A stretch of 64,000 bases of DNA from Piromyces finnis (lineage: Eukaryota; Neocallimastigomycota; Neocallimastigomycetes; Neocallimastigales; Neocallimastigaceae), in the NCBI GenBank assembly GCA_002104945.1, contig MCFH01000012.1, positions 310,001-374,000 of the forward strand, read 5' to 3'. The translations under genes were made by a program, and so were the position numbers. Under the pieces are notes generated by a model. That model had not been told where the DNA came from, did not search any database, and saw only the letters and a list, made by a program, of their open reading frames with translations. This document shows, one piece after another, positions 20,046 to 30,866 of the stretch (positions are counted from its first letter, which is position 1; every line of letters begins with the position of its first letter).

Positions 20046-23000
20046 TTATTTCTTTGAAGGAATATCAATTACAAATGGTTGATATCTATGTCTGATCATA
20101 CCATTGTTATTCCTTGTATAAACTTGATCTTGACTTTCTTTTCTAGACTTTTTATTTTTCCTATAAAATTCTTGGATCAATTGTATATCTGAAATTTGAT
20201 CTTCCGGGATCCAAGTATTTTCGTCAAGATTTTCCCATGTCATCAAGAAAGATTTCTTTCCATGATAATTTCTTTCTTGAATAATCTTATCAGGAATCCT
20301 ATCAATAGTATCAGTAGTTAACTTAATATTTTTTCTTTTATTTATTACTGATCTATTTATAAATTCATTTTCGTTATAAGGTTCTAATAACGAGACATGA
20401 AAAACAGGGTGGCAACGTAAATTATTTGGCAACTTTAATTCAAATGCTAAAGGACTTACCTTCTTGATTATTTCAAAAGGTCCGAGCATTTGATCAGCAA
20501 GTTTTCTTTTAACATTTTTGTTTGAAGGATTAATACCTTTTAATAACCAAACTTTTTTACCAACTTCGAAACTTGGGGATTCCATTCTTTTTTGGTCAGC
20601 ATACTTTTTGTAGGTTTCTTTTGCTTGATCAAGATTTTCTTTTAAAAATTTAATGTTTTCATTAATATCCAAAATTCTTTGTTCAGCTCTATTTGGTCTA
20701 TTCGCTGAAGGAATTTCAGGATTGAATTTTTGATTGAACCCATAATTAGCGAAAAACGGAGATTGGTTGATTGATTGCTGTAAAGTATTGTTATAAGCAA
20801 ATTCAGCAAAAGGTAACAAATCAACCCAATTATTCTGTTTTTCGTTAATAAAACAACGGAGATATTGTTCCAATATCCCGTTCACCCTCTCCGTTTGACC
20901 ATCAGTTTCAGGATGGTTTGCAGTAGAAAAAGCAAGTTTAATATTTAACAAATTACATAAACGATTCCAAAAGTCTGAAGTAAATTGAGTACCTCGATCA
21001 GAAATGATGGAATCAGGAAAACCATGTAATTTAAAGATATTGTTAACAAAAACATCAGCTGCTATAGAAGCAGTAGGCAGACATCTTAAAGGAATAAAAT
21101 GAGCCATTTTTGTTAACCTATCAACTACAACCATAATGGTGGTCATGTCTTTGGATTTTGGAAGCTCGACAATAAAATCCATTGACAATTCCGACCAAGC
21201 TCTATTAGGCGTGGAAAGAGGAGAAAGCAAACCATATGGTTTATGTCTTGGAACTTTAGCTTTACAACAAGTTTCACAAGACTTTATAAATTTTTTAACA
21301 TCATAACTAAATTTCGGCCACCAAAAATTTCTACTAATTAATTCAATAGTTTTATTAACACCAAAGTGACCAGCAGAAATAGAATCATGATGTAATTCTA
21401 AGACCCTAGTTCTTAATGAAGAAGGAACATAAATTAAATTATCGTAAAGTAAAAATCCTTCTTTATTGATTTTAACTTTATTAATATTCCTAATTGGAGG
21501 GGACAAAGAATTTTTATCATTTAAAAATACACAAACTTTATTATATAAATCATCATTTTTTAAAGAACATAAAATAGAATTAATTAAAGAATCATCTTTA
21601 TTAAAAGTATTAATTACATTACATGAAATAAAATTACAACTAAAATTACTACATTCAGTGTTTTTATTAATTCTATTATTATTACTATCATTACAAATGT
21701 GATCACTACGTCTGGATAACAAATCAGGTTTGCCAGACTTTTTTCCAGCCCTATATATTAACTTAAAATCAAATCTAGATAAGAATTCATACCATCTTAT
21801 CTGTCTTTGTGAGAGCATTTCAGGCTTTCTTGGGAAAGTTAAATTCTTATGATCAGTATAAATGACGAACTGATGCTTTGCACCTTCCAGATAGTGTCTC
21901 CATTCTTCGAGAGCCACTTTGATAGCGAGCAACTCTTTATCATAAATTTGATAATTTCTTTGAGACTTGGTTAAGCAAGATGAAATAAAAGCAATAGGGT
22001 GCAATTGCCCTTCAAACTCTTGTGAAAGAATTGCACCGACTGCAAAGTTACTAGCGTCAGTCTCAACAATAAAAGGTTTGTTGCTATCAGGGTTCATTAA
22101 AATAGGAGCAGAAGTAAAAGCCTTTTTAAGTATAACAAATGCATTTTGACACTCAGAAGCCCAATTAAAAGGAACATTTTTTCTAGTAAGTTTATGTAAA
22201 GGACTTGCGATTTTAGCAAAGTCTTTAATAAAAATTCTGTAATAATTGCATAATCCAATAAAAGATTGGACTTCTTTAACATTTGTAGGAACAGGCCAGT
22301 CAAGGATAGCTTTAACTTTATCTCTATCCATTTTCAGACCATCTTTGGATAATACATAACCAAGAAAAGTGGTTTCTGAAACATCAAACTCACACTTCTC
22401 TAACTTTACATATAAATTATTTTCTAATAATTTTTTCAATACTTTTTTAACATGTTCATGATGCTCTTCTAGACTATTTGAGTATATTAGAATATCATCA
22501 ATATATGATATAGCAAAATCATCCAAATAATCACTAAGGACATCATTTATGAAATGTTGGAAAGTAGCTGGTGCATTCTTTAAACCAAAAGGCATGACGA
22601 GATATTCAAAATGCCCATATCTTGTTCTAAAGGCAGTTTTGTATTCATCACCCTCTTTGATTCTTACTAAATTATAAGCAGACTTTAAGTCCAATTTAGT
22701 AAAGTACTTTGCACCCTTCACTCTATCCAATAAGTCACCAATTAATGGAAGAGGATATGAATTTCTAATGGTCATATCATTAAGTTTCCTATAATCAACG
22801 CATAGTCTTAATGACCCATCTTTCTTTTTGACAAATAAAACTGGTGCTCCGGCAGGAGATGTAGATTTCCTAATGAAACCTTTTTCCAAATTTTCTTTAA
22901 TATAACATTTTAATTCATCTCTCTCTGCCTCAGTTAAAGGATAAAGAGGACCATAAAACAAGTTAGAATTATCCTTTAACCTGACTTCACAATCGTATTC

Positions 23001-24710
23001 ACGATGTGGAGGTAAAATATTACAATTCTTTTCATTAAAAACCTCTTTAAATAGTAAATATTGATTTGGGATTTCAACAGGCTTTTTATCTTTATTCAAA
23101 TTATTATTTTCAGTTTTACATTTATTAATAATATTACAAGATAAATCATTACAGTTACTAACGGAATTTAATACACAAAAATTGTTATTATTAAACACTT
23201 CTTTTGAAAATGAGTATTGTATTGGTCCAGTGACCGAATTATTATCTTTATTTAAATTATCATCAATACAATTATTATTATTACATGTACATTTAAAATT
23301 ACAATTATTATTATTATTATTATTATTATTATTGCTATTTAAACTATCACTAAATTTAATTTTATTACAACTATCTAAGTTACTAATGGTTTTAACAGAG
23401 GTTCTACGGCCCCTGATATTAACAGTTTCTTCGTCATCACTAGAGTCACAACAAAAGGATTCGTCATAGTCGGAAAAACCACGGTCAATGCAAGAGGATT
23501 GTTCATTTTCGTTATCCAAGGCAGCTTCTTTCCCTTTTCTTGATGATGGCATCGATTTCTTATCCATATTGGTTGTACCCTTATTTCTCCTTTTGCCTAC
23601 ATTACAGTGTCGAGCACAGTATCCGGAGCTAAAGGCAATTTTTGAGGAATCATGATAATAAACTGGACAATGTTTCTCAATCCAAGGTACTCCGAGAATA
23701 ATATCGACTTCGGGAATCCTTAACGAGTACAGTTGAATTACTTCGTAATGGTTCCTTAAACGGAGAATACACTTTTCGGATTCTTTTCTAACAGTGGAAT
23801 TACCTTGACCAAGACCAGAAACTTTAAATGGATTCCTGATATTGTAAAGCTTAATGTTATTAATTCTCGCAAATTCAGGATGAATAAAATTTAAATCAGA
23901 GCCGGAATCAATAAGGACTTTGACTTTCACTTCTTCCATATCGTTTGTTTTTATATAAAAATCGATGATGTTCTTCTTTTCACTTTTGTGTATTTTATAT
24001 AAGTTTGAATCATTCTCAGTAACATCTTTGGTTGGTTCAACGTAATTACTTCTGTGAGATGGGAAGTAATTTACGTTTCGTTGACCCTTGCTAATCCTAT
24101 ATAGGTCAACATCCATTGGATCGTCACGATTATAATTTCTTCTATCTTGGTGCGTCATATAATATTCGCTGATGTCATTTCTCTTAGTAAGATTTTCTAT
24201 GCTAAGGACATCAGAGTAGAGACGCTCTAGCTGAGTAGGATTTGGGTTGACTATTGCTAAATGTTCACTCATTTTTGGATGTAGGCCCTTTGTGAACATA
24301 TATATCTTCGCTGCTTCATTGAAATTAGAGTTTTGGCTAACGCGCTGAAATTCATTAATATATTCAAACACTTTGCCAAACTTTCTTTGTTTTATGTTGC
24401 AAAGTCTTCCATTTGCAACAATTGTGTCATTATTGGGATCCCCGAAATTGGTACGAAGGGCAGCAATAAATTGATCATAGTTTCTTAGAATGGCGTCGTT
24501 GTTCTGTCGTAAACGAGCGGCCCATTCTAAAGGTCTGTTAACAAAGTAAGATATTAAGAAGCGAACTCTCGCTTCATCATTAGCGAATCTATCAGGGTTG
24601 GCTTCAATGGCTAGTTCAACCCTGGTCAAGAACCCATCTAGTTCTTGTCTTTTTCCTGAGAAAGTTGGAGGATCATTAACTATCCCCAAAGACGCCCCTT
24701 GACGGTCCAT
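20046..24710 (-). CDS. gag-pol: A2 Gag-Pol polyprotein, single ORF
   Basis: 1554 codons starting at an ATG (MDRQGASLGI). Gag (1 to about 225) has LDGFLTRVELAIE, FGDPNNDTIVANGRL, INEFQRVSQNSNF and KGLHPKMSEHL. There is no CCHC knuckle before the protease (IDSGSDLNFIHPEF, Asp about 268). After a long Asn/Ser spacer come RT ([17 protein letters not shown]), RNase H ([18 protein letters not shown]), integrase (HHCC finger, [33 protein letters not shown]) and a C-terminal chromodomain-like end (KSFLMTWENLDENTWIPEDQI). It is very close to A1 from RT onward. It differs by having no stop between gag and pol and by lacking the knuckle. It looks translatable, but packaging without a knuckle is uncertain. 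Confidence 0.94.
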   Translation of the reverse strand: MDRQGASLGIVNDPPTFSGKRQELDGFLTRVELAIEANPDRFANDEARVRFLISYFVNRPLEWAARLRQNNDAILRNYDQFIAALRTNFGDPNNDTIVANGRLCNIKQRKFGKVFEYINEFQRVSQNSNFNEAAKIYMFTKGLHPKMSEHLAIVNPNPTQLERLYSDVLSIENLTKRNDISEYYMTHQDRRNYNRDDPMDVDLYRISKGQRNVNYFPSHRSNYVEPTKDVTENDSNLYKIHKSEKKNIIDFYIKTNDMEEVKVKVLIDSGSDLNFIHPEFARINNIKLYNIRNPFKVSGLGQGNSTVRKESEKCILRLRNHYEVIQLYSLRIPEVDIILGVPWIEKHCPVYYHDSSKIAFSSGYCARHCNVGKRRNKGTTNMDKKSMPSSRKGKEAALDNENEQSSCIDRGFSDYDESFCCDSSDDEETVNIRGRRTSVKTISNLDSCNKIKFSDSLNSNNNNNNNNNNCNFKCTCNNNNCIDDNLNKDNNSVTGPIQYSFSKEVFNNNNFCVLNSVSNCNDLSCNIINKCKTENNNLNKDKKPVEIPNQYLLFKEVFNEKNCNILPPHREYDCEVRLKDNSNLFYGPLYPLTEAERDELKCYIKENLEKGFIRKSTSPAGAPVLFVKKKDGSLRLCVDYRKLNDMTIRNSYPLPLIGDLLDRVKGAKYFTKLDLKSAYNLVRIKEGDEYKTAFRTRYGHFEYLVMPFGLKNAPATFQHFINDVLSDYLDDFAISYIDDILIYSNSLEEHHEHVKKVLKKLLENNLYVKLEKCEFDVSETTFLGYVLSKDGLKMDRDKVKAILDWPVPTNVKEVQSFIGLCNYYRIFIKDFAKIASPLHKLTRKNVPFNWASECQNAFVILKKAFTSAPILMNPDSNKPFIVETDASNFAVGAILSQEFEGQLHPIAFISSCLTKSQRNYQIYDKELLAIKVALEEWRHYLEGAKHQFVIYTDHKNLTFPRKPEMLSQRQIRWYEFLSRFDFKLIYRAGKKSGKPDLLSRRSDHICNDSNNNRINKNTECSNFSCNFISCNVINTFNKDDSLINSILCSLKNDDLYNKVCVFLNDKNSLSPPIRNINKVKINKEGFLLYDNLIYVPSSLRTRVLELHHDSISAGHFGVNKTIELISRNFWWPKFSYDVKKFIKSCETCCKAKVPRHKPYGLLSPLSTPNRAWSELSMDFIVELPKSKDMTTIMVVVDRLTKMAHFIPLRCLPTASIAADVFVNNIFKLHGFPDSIISDRGTQFTSDFWNRLCNLLNIKLAFSTANHPETDGQTERVNGILEQYLRCFINEKQNNWVDLLPFAEFAYNNTLQQSINQSPFFANYGFNQKFNPEIPSANRPNRAEQRILDINENIKFLKENLDQAKETYKKYADQKRMESPSFEVGKKVWLLKGINPSNKNVKRKLADQMLGPFEIIKKVSPLAFELKLPNNLRCHPVFHVSLLEPYNENEFINRSVINKRKNIKLTTDTIDRIPDKIIQERNYHGKKSFLMTWENLDENTWIPEDQISDIQLIQEFYRKNKKSRKESQDQVYTRNNNGMIRHRYQPFVIDIPSKK

Positions 24711-25154
24711 ATTTCCGTTTAAGTGGAGGTTAGATAAAAGTTGGTTTATTTCTTCCAGTATGTTTAATATTTACTTATTTAATTTTTTACAATATTTTAA
24801 TTAAGATGTCGTCGTAACTCTATCCTATCAAACGGTGTTAGACGAGCTCTTAAAATATAGTAACAAAATTAAATACAGTACAATAGTAGATGTTGGTGGA
24901 AGATTAAATAAAGTTGATCCACAATATATACAGGTACAATGATGGACGCGGTAGATATCTCTAAAGCAAAGTAGTCATTCTAAATGACACGGTAGCAATA
25001 CCAAAACGCGGTAGATAATCCTTTATTACGCGGTAGCAAATTTCAAAGTAAGGTAGAGAGTCCCTAAAACGCGGTAGTAAAAAAAATTTTATTAAATATG
25101 TTTTATTAAAAAAAATTTTATAACGTGTTTTATTAGAACAAAGGTAATTGTTAT
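24711..25154 (-). other. A2 5' leader with GCGGTAG repeats and self-primer site
   Basis: Contains a block shared with the A1 leader (CTCTATCCTATCAAACGGTGT) and, at 24931-25085, about six copies of a short word of the type ACGCGGTAG spaced 20-35 bases apart. The 11 bases next to the LTR (25144-25154, GTAATTGTTAT in window sense) are the exact inverse complement of ATAACAATTAC in the LTR at 25314-25324, as required for self-priming. Confidence 0.7.
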
Positions 25155-25842
25155 TGTAAAAGTTTTATAAACGTAAAACAGATTATAAAATTTTTTACAA
25201 TAAAACAACAACACAAAATAAAGAAAAAACAAGAAAATAAATTATATTTAAAAAAAAAATCTCTTTTATTGATTTTATTTAGTTATTAACTAAATAATAG
25301 TCAATAACAATTACATTGTTTTAATCAAGAAATTTTACATGTATTTATATTTTTTGTAAATTGTATTTTAATATACTATTCTATTTAATTATACATATAT
25401 TCAATATAAAATAAACAAAACTAATTTAATACTAATTTAATTAAATAATAAAATGAATAAACTAAACTAAAACTAATTAAATACACTTTTGATTCAATTT
25501 GCAGTTTACTCAAATTGAATACAGTCCATGTATTACCTATATATTAATTAAATATTAATAATACTATTTATTATATATTTATAATTAAAAATGTTAATTT
25601 CAAACTACGCTAAAGTTATTAAACTAATTTTAATTAAATAAAAACTTTTTAAGATTTAATTTGAATATTTATCCAAATTTCATTTCTAACTTTGATATTT
25701 TAAAATTAATCTTTATTTAATTATTCCATAAAATTTATACAATAAATTTTATAAACAATTTTTCATTAAAATATCAAAATTATTATTCAATAATTATTAA
25801 TTAATTATTAAATAATTTAAAGATATACTTTATATCTTTACA
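25155..25842 (-). repeat. Right (5') LTR of A2
   Basis: 688 bp. Compared with the left LTR it has small indels, lacks a block of about 40 bases (ATATTTAAAATATTTAAATT...), and carries the hairpin core in the opposite direction (CAGTTTACT, 25502-25510). These differences exceed those between the LTRs of A1, C, D1 or E. Confidence 0.88.
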
Positions 25843-25937
25843 GAATGCTGTTTGTTGTTCTTTTAATATTTTCTTGAAATTTTCATCGTCTTTCATCACC
25901 AGTCAAACGGAGAGAGTGAACTCCGTTATAGAATAAT
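25843..25937 (+). pseudogene. Chromovirus H, segment d (integrase core end)
   Basis: A short remnant. The words KFSSSF and QTERVNSVIE can be read and match element C around its integrase glutamate (SSYHHQTNG...[14 protein letters not shown]). A small deletion and a stop (GAA TAA) are present. The last five bases are one copy of the target duplication of the inverted B LTR. Confidence 0.75.
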
Positions 25938-26554
25938 TGTAATGTTGAACACTAAAAGAATAGATTAAGATATCTATTCTGTTACAATAACACTAAAATT
26001 TTAAAATAAAATAAAAAATTGTTTTTTAAAAATTTCTTTTATTATAATAGAATTTTTAATAATAACAATTACATTGATAAAATGATGAAAAATATCTTCT
26101 ATTTATATTTTTCCTAAATACATTTATATTATATTATAACTATTTATTTCTTATATATTATTATTTAAAACCTACACTAAAATCTTAATTATTAATAAAA
26201 TATTTAAACTATAACTATTTTAGTAATATTAAATAGGCAATTCAAATCAAGTACTATTTAATTTGAATATGTGTTCATGTATTATTTATATATTAATCAT
26301 TTATTATTTATATACTATTCATCTTTTTCTATCAAAAACAATACTAAAACTAAGAAATTAAATTGAGAAATTTAATTTACATGTAAAACATTAAAAATAA
26401 ATTACCAATTTATTTTGTTTCAAACTTTAATTATTAATAAATAAATTATGTCTCATTTTCTTTTTCTGTAATAAAAATTGTGTAACTTAAACAATAATAC
26501 TTGTGGCTTAAGTTACATTAAAGATATCAAGGTGAGGCGTTTGATATCTTTACA
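25938..26554 (-). repeat. Solo LTR, family B (copy 3, inverted)
   Basis: 617 bp, reverse complement of the LTRs at 509-1122 and 4398-5011 with moderate divergence. The flanks are ATAAT (25933-25937) and ACAAT (26555-26559), a 5-bp duplication with one changed base; the change turns the Gln codon of H integrase into TAA. It is older than the other two copies. Confidence 0.9.
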
Positions 26555-27257
26555 ACAATACCTTAGATGTTTCTCTAACTACAAAGGTACAAATTGGAGA
26601 AAATACTTAAGCTTAGCAGAATTTAGTTATAATAATACAATACAAGATTCAGCTAAACAATCACCTTTCTTTCTAAACTATGGCTTTCACCTTAAACATT
26701 CTCCAATCATTCCTAACAAATCGAATGTTCCCCGGGTAGAAGAATTTACTACTGACTTTATACAATTAACTAAAAATTTAAAGGAAAATTTAATTGATTA
26801 AATTCAAATTCAGAATAAGTATGCTGATAAGCATAGAAGAAAACCCCCTGAATTTAAAGTTAACGACAAAGTCTGACTTGATAGCTCCTTAGTTATCCAC
26901 AAGGGAAATAAAAAGTTTAAACCAAGAAAGCTTGGTCCTTATAAAATTTTGGAAAAGATCTCAGAAGTTTCATTCAAATTGGATTTACCAAAATTTTTGA
27001 GAATCCACCCCGTTATACACGTCACCAATCTTGAACCCTACTTTGAAGACAAATTTGGACTTACTCAACCACCACCTATAACAATTGACGATGAAGAAAA
27101 ATATGAAGTGGAAGAAATCTTAGATAAAAGAAAGCATTACGGAAAAACTCAATATTTGATTAAATGGAAAGGTTACTCTCTTAACGAAGCTTCATGGGAA
27201 CCTGAGGAAAATTTAAACTATGATGAACTACTCCAAAAATTCAATAAAAAGAAATAA
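26555..27257 (+). pseudogene. Chromovirus H, segment e (integrase C-terminus and chromodomain)
   Basis: Encodes QQYLRCFSNYKGTNWRKYLSLAEFSYNN, the post-catalytic part of integrase, then the GPY-like module ([38 protein letters not shown]). It ends with a well-preserved chromodomain (27100-27257: [36 protein letters not shown]). A stop in the middle (about 26799) and a TGA for Trp (about 26876) break the frame. The chromodomain has the aromatic and WEP signature of fungal chromoviruses. Confidence 0.9.
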
Positions 27258-27510
27258 TTATTAAATATATTTAAATATCTTAATTAAAAAAATTTATTTT
27301 ATACTTTAACTACATTGTATTTTATTATTAAATTTTATTCTTATTATTTTTTTTTAAAGAAAAGAAAAGAGAAGAGATATTAAAAAAACTTTTTATAATA
27401 AATCATAATATGTATTTCATTATTCATAGTGTACTAATTAATAAATATATAAATAAATAAATTTCACTCAATTATTTTATGATTCGTCTGGTATCCGAAT
27501 CCTTGAGGAG
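27258..27510 (+). other. Chromovirus H 3' untranslated part and purine tract
   Basis: Ends with GATTCGTCTGGTATCCGAAT followed by CCTTGAGGAG directly before the LTR. The same block, in reverse complement, lies between the C ORF and the C 3' LTR (about 33247-33280). H and C therefore share this 3' region although their LTRs differ. Confidence 0.7.
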
Positions 27511-28798
27511 TGTAAAATATTTAATTTAAATCTAACCTTTAAAGTAAATTATTAGATTAAGGTCTGTACTACTCTATTTTTAAAACAAAACAAACAAACG
27601 AGACAACAACAGAAAAACTTCCAATTTGATTTTTTATTTATAAAATAACTTTACTCCTCTAATTTATGACAACTGCTGATTACTTTACCATGAAGGTTAT
27701 TTGACCAGAGCCTTCGTTAGTGTAAAGATATAATATATATCTTTAGATTATTTAATAATTAACTATTAATTATTAAATAATAAATTGATATTTATTAAAA
27801 TTAACTATGAAATTTTTAATATTCAATGGAATAATTTAATAATAAATTATTTTATAATAATTCCGTCAAAATTAAATAAAGATAAATATTTAAATTTAAG
27901 GAACAAAAGAATCTTAATTAAATTTAAATATTTCAAATATTTTAAATATTCATAATAACTTTAAATACTTTTTATTTAATTTTAGAATAGTTTAATAATA
28001 ATATACTTTCTTATTTAAATTTAGAATAGTTTAATAATTTTAACTGAGTTTTAAAAATAGATGTGTTTATATTTCAATAGGAAATATATTAAGAATAGTA
28101 TTGATAATATTAAATTAATTTATAGATAATACCTGAGCTTTATTCAATTTTGAGTTTACAATTGAATCGATGTAATTGTTATTTTATTTCTAACCATTAA
28201 TAAAGAAGATAATTTTTAAAAAAGAAACTCCTATTTTTATTTTATCGTGTGTTTAATTGTTTTATTGTTAAATATATAATCTGTTTTAAGATTAATATTT
28301 TACAGTTAGGTAACCAGGTTTTTTAAATAAGATAAAAATATGTTTTATGATAACTTTATTAATAATCTAATATTATTAATACTAATTAATCAATTATCAA
28401 TAATTACTATTTTCCAACTATCGTTTCAATAGTTGAAAAATTTTCTTTTTTTATACTTTTTAAATAAATTGAATTAATTCTAATATACATGTTTTAATAT
28501 TATAATTTTACATTGTTTACATTTATACATTTATTAAAAGAAATTATTTGTATTAAACTATTTAAATTCAATTTATTTAATAAAGAATTTTCTAAACTTA
28601 AAATAAAGTTTTGATTTATTTACTATATAGTTGATTATATTTCAAACATATATTTAACTTATTTATTTCTAATTTTGAGGCTTAGTTTATAAAAAAAATT
28701 TTTTATTATCTCAAATATTTATTGGTTAAAAATTATTTAATTTTAAAATTTTATTTTATCATCAAAAACTTTATCTTATCAATAAACTAAATTTTACA
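27511..28798 (+). repeat. 3' LTR of chromovirus H (family F), interrupted
   Basis: Starts TGTAAAATATTTAATTT after the purine tract and ends AATTTTACA. Without the inserted solo LTR it is about 699 bp. An inverted relative is at 7536-8271. It contains the hairpin CAACTATCG / CAATAGTTG-type sequence. The end is judged from TG...CA and from the start of relic G sequence, so it is approximate. Confidence 0.7.
27721..28304 (+). repeat. Solo LTR of family A in the H 3' LTR, internally deleted
   Basis: 584 bp with the exact 5-bp duplication GTTAG (27716-27720 and 28305-28309). It matches the LTR at 17435-18183 but lacks about 165 bases, from GAGTTTAC to the TCAATTGAATCG block. The deletion removes the TATA box but leaves GTAATTGTTAT. 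Confidence 0.93.
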
Positions 28799-28922
28799 TA
28801 AATTTATGTTAATGTATTGTGATGTAAATTTTTTGTAAAATTTACGGTACATTAATTCAATGCATTATACATTATTCTACATACGTATTAAATAAATTAT
28901 TTAATTAATACAATATTTTACA
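28799..28922 (-). repeat. Truncated 3' LTR of relic G
   Basis: In minus sense it begins TGTAAAATATTG directly after the purine-rich AAGAAGAGGGGTA of relic G and is lost after about 120 bases, where the family F LTR ends. Confidence 0.5.
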
Positions 28923-30866
28923 TACCCCTCTTCTTAAGTCGAGCCCCTGAGCGACTTGTGTTTAAGAAATTCTTGAATCATTTGAGGGTCCTCAATTTCA
29001 TCTTCTCTAAGCCAAAAACTTTCTGAAGGAAGATGATCTTTCCAAACCATAAAATAATACTTGATTCCATTGACAATTTTTTCACTAACTATTTTCAATG
29101 GAGTTCCTTCTACAGATGAATCAGTAGCGATATTTGGTATCTTGATAGAATGTTGAAAATTATCACTATTTTCTCTCTATATATAAGGTTCTAAATTCGA
29201 GATATGGAAAACAGGATGACATCTAAAAGATTCAGGTAATCTTAACTTATAAGAAACTGTTCCAGTCTTTTCGATGATTTCAAAATGTCCAAGTTTTTTA
29301 TCTGTTAATTTAGGAGGACCTTTAGGAAATAAATCAGGACGCTTTAACCAAACTAAATCACTGATTCTCAATTTCAGACCAATAAGTCTTATACAATCAG
29401 CATATTTCTTGTATCTTTGTTTAGCTTTTTCTAAGTTTTTCTTTAAAAATTTAATGTTGTTTTGCATTTGAGAGGCGTGACGGTTAGCACTTCTATTACC
29501 ACTATCAACTAGAATTTCTAAATCAAATCTTGGATCTTGACCATAGTTAACAAAGAAAGGTGTTTAGTTAATCGATTGTTGTAGTGTATTATTGTATGCA
29601 AATTCCGCATAAGGTAAAAGATTCATCCAGTTATCTTTTCTTTTATTGATATAACATCTTAAAAATTGTTCTAGAATACTATTAACTCGTTCAGTTTGAC
29701 CATCGGATTGTGGATGATGAGCACTTGAAACATTATGTTTAATATTTAATAGGCTAAATAAACGTTACCAAAATTCAGAAGTGAATTGCGTTCCTCTATC
29801 AGATATAATTTCGTCTGGCAATCCATATAATCGGAAAATTTCTCTAAAAAAAACATCTGCTGCAATTTGAGCAGTTGGAATCATTCTGAATAGGATAAAG
29901 TGAGCCATTTTTGTTAGCCTGTCAACCACAACCATTACAACCGTTTTTTGATGTGTTCTTGGTAAATCAGTTATGAAATCCATCGATACCGAGAATCAAG
30001 GTCTACTAGGAGTAAGTAGAGGTTGCAATAATCCATAAGATGGGGATTATCTTTAGCTGCACCACAAGTTTTGCAAGAAGCTATATTCTTTACTATATCT
30101 TGAGTCATATTTAACCAAATGAAATTTCTTTTTATTAATTCTTTGGTTTTGATAATACCAAAATGGCCATGAACAGGATTATCATGATGAATTGAAATTA
30201 TTTTTTCTCTCATTTTAGTTGGTACGAAAATTAATCCCTTATATAAAAGAATACCTTCATCTAATTTAAAGTTCTTCATAAGCTTTTTATACTTTTTACT
30301 TGCAATAGAGTTTCCTTGTAGAATCCTTGTTAATTCTTGTATTTCCGTATCTTCTTTAACTTCTTTGATTAAGTCTTCTTTAAGATTTCCTTGGATGGCA
30401 ATACAACATAAGTTTTCCTTAATTTCTTTTATAGTTAAGCAAGAAAATGTTTCTTCATCTTTAATCTCCTTATTTTGAAAGTCAGGTCTTCTTGAAAATG
30501 AGTCTGGTTTTCTTCTTTCTTTTCCTGGTCTGTATTGGAGTTTAAAATCGTAACGAGTTAGAAATAAATTCCATCGAATTTGTCTTTGAGATAACAATTC
30601 CGGCTTTCTTGGAAAGATAAGATTCTTGTGATCGGTAAACACAATAAATTGATGCTTAGCTCCTTCCAAATAATGTCTCCATTCTTTAAGTGCACATATA
30701 ACTGCTAATAATTCTTTATCGTAGATCGGATAGTTCTTTTCTGACTTAGTAAGTTCTCTTGAAAAATAACAAATTGGATGTAGTTCCTTATTGTTTAATC
30801 TTTGAGATAATACTGCACCAATTGCAAAGTCACTAGCATCAGTTTCCACTATATAGTGTAATTCTG
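28923..30866 (-). pseudogene. Gypsy relic G (RNase H, integrase, C-terminal part)
   Basis: Minus-strand pol remnant. From 30849 downward come RNase H (METDASDFAIGAVLSQ, FTDHKNLIFPRKPELLSQRQ), the HHCC finger of integrase (IHHDNPVHGHFGIIK...CKTCGAAK), DFITDLPRTH (first Asp), [12 protein letters not shown], the HP-TNGQTERVNS region, AEFAYNN, and the GPY-like end (HPVFHISNLEPY) at about 29177. It then carries a degraded chromodomain-like tail near 28950-29080. Several stops and frameshifts separate the blocks. RT and everything upstream are lost at the LTR that starts at 30867. The conserved AGTCGAGCCCC motif near 28940 parallels the A1/A2 motif. Confidence 0.88.

Larger units (their letters stand above)
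19305..25842 (-). mobile_element. Ty3/gypsy element A2, full structure, no target duplication
   Basis: LTR (19305-20014), a single gag-pol ORF, leader and LTR (25155-25842), minus orientation. The flanks differ (ACCCT on the left, GAATG on the right), and the two LTRs are 710 and 688 bp with several differences, including an inverted 9-bp core. About 1 kb of H integrase is missing at this site. A hybrid formed by recombination between two related insertions, deleting the DNA between them, would explain all this (inference). Confidence 0.88.

Noticed and set aside
24931-25085. CRISPR-like array in the A2 leader
   Set aside because: The repeated words are only about 9 bases and imperfect, spacing is irregular, and the setting is a eukaryotic retrotransposon leader.
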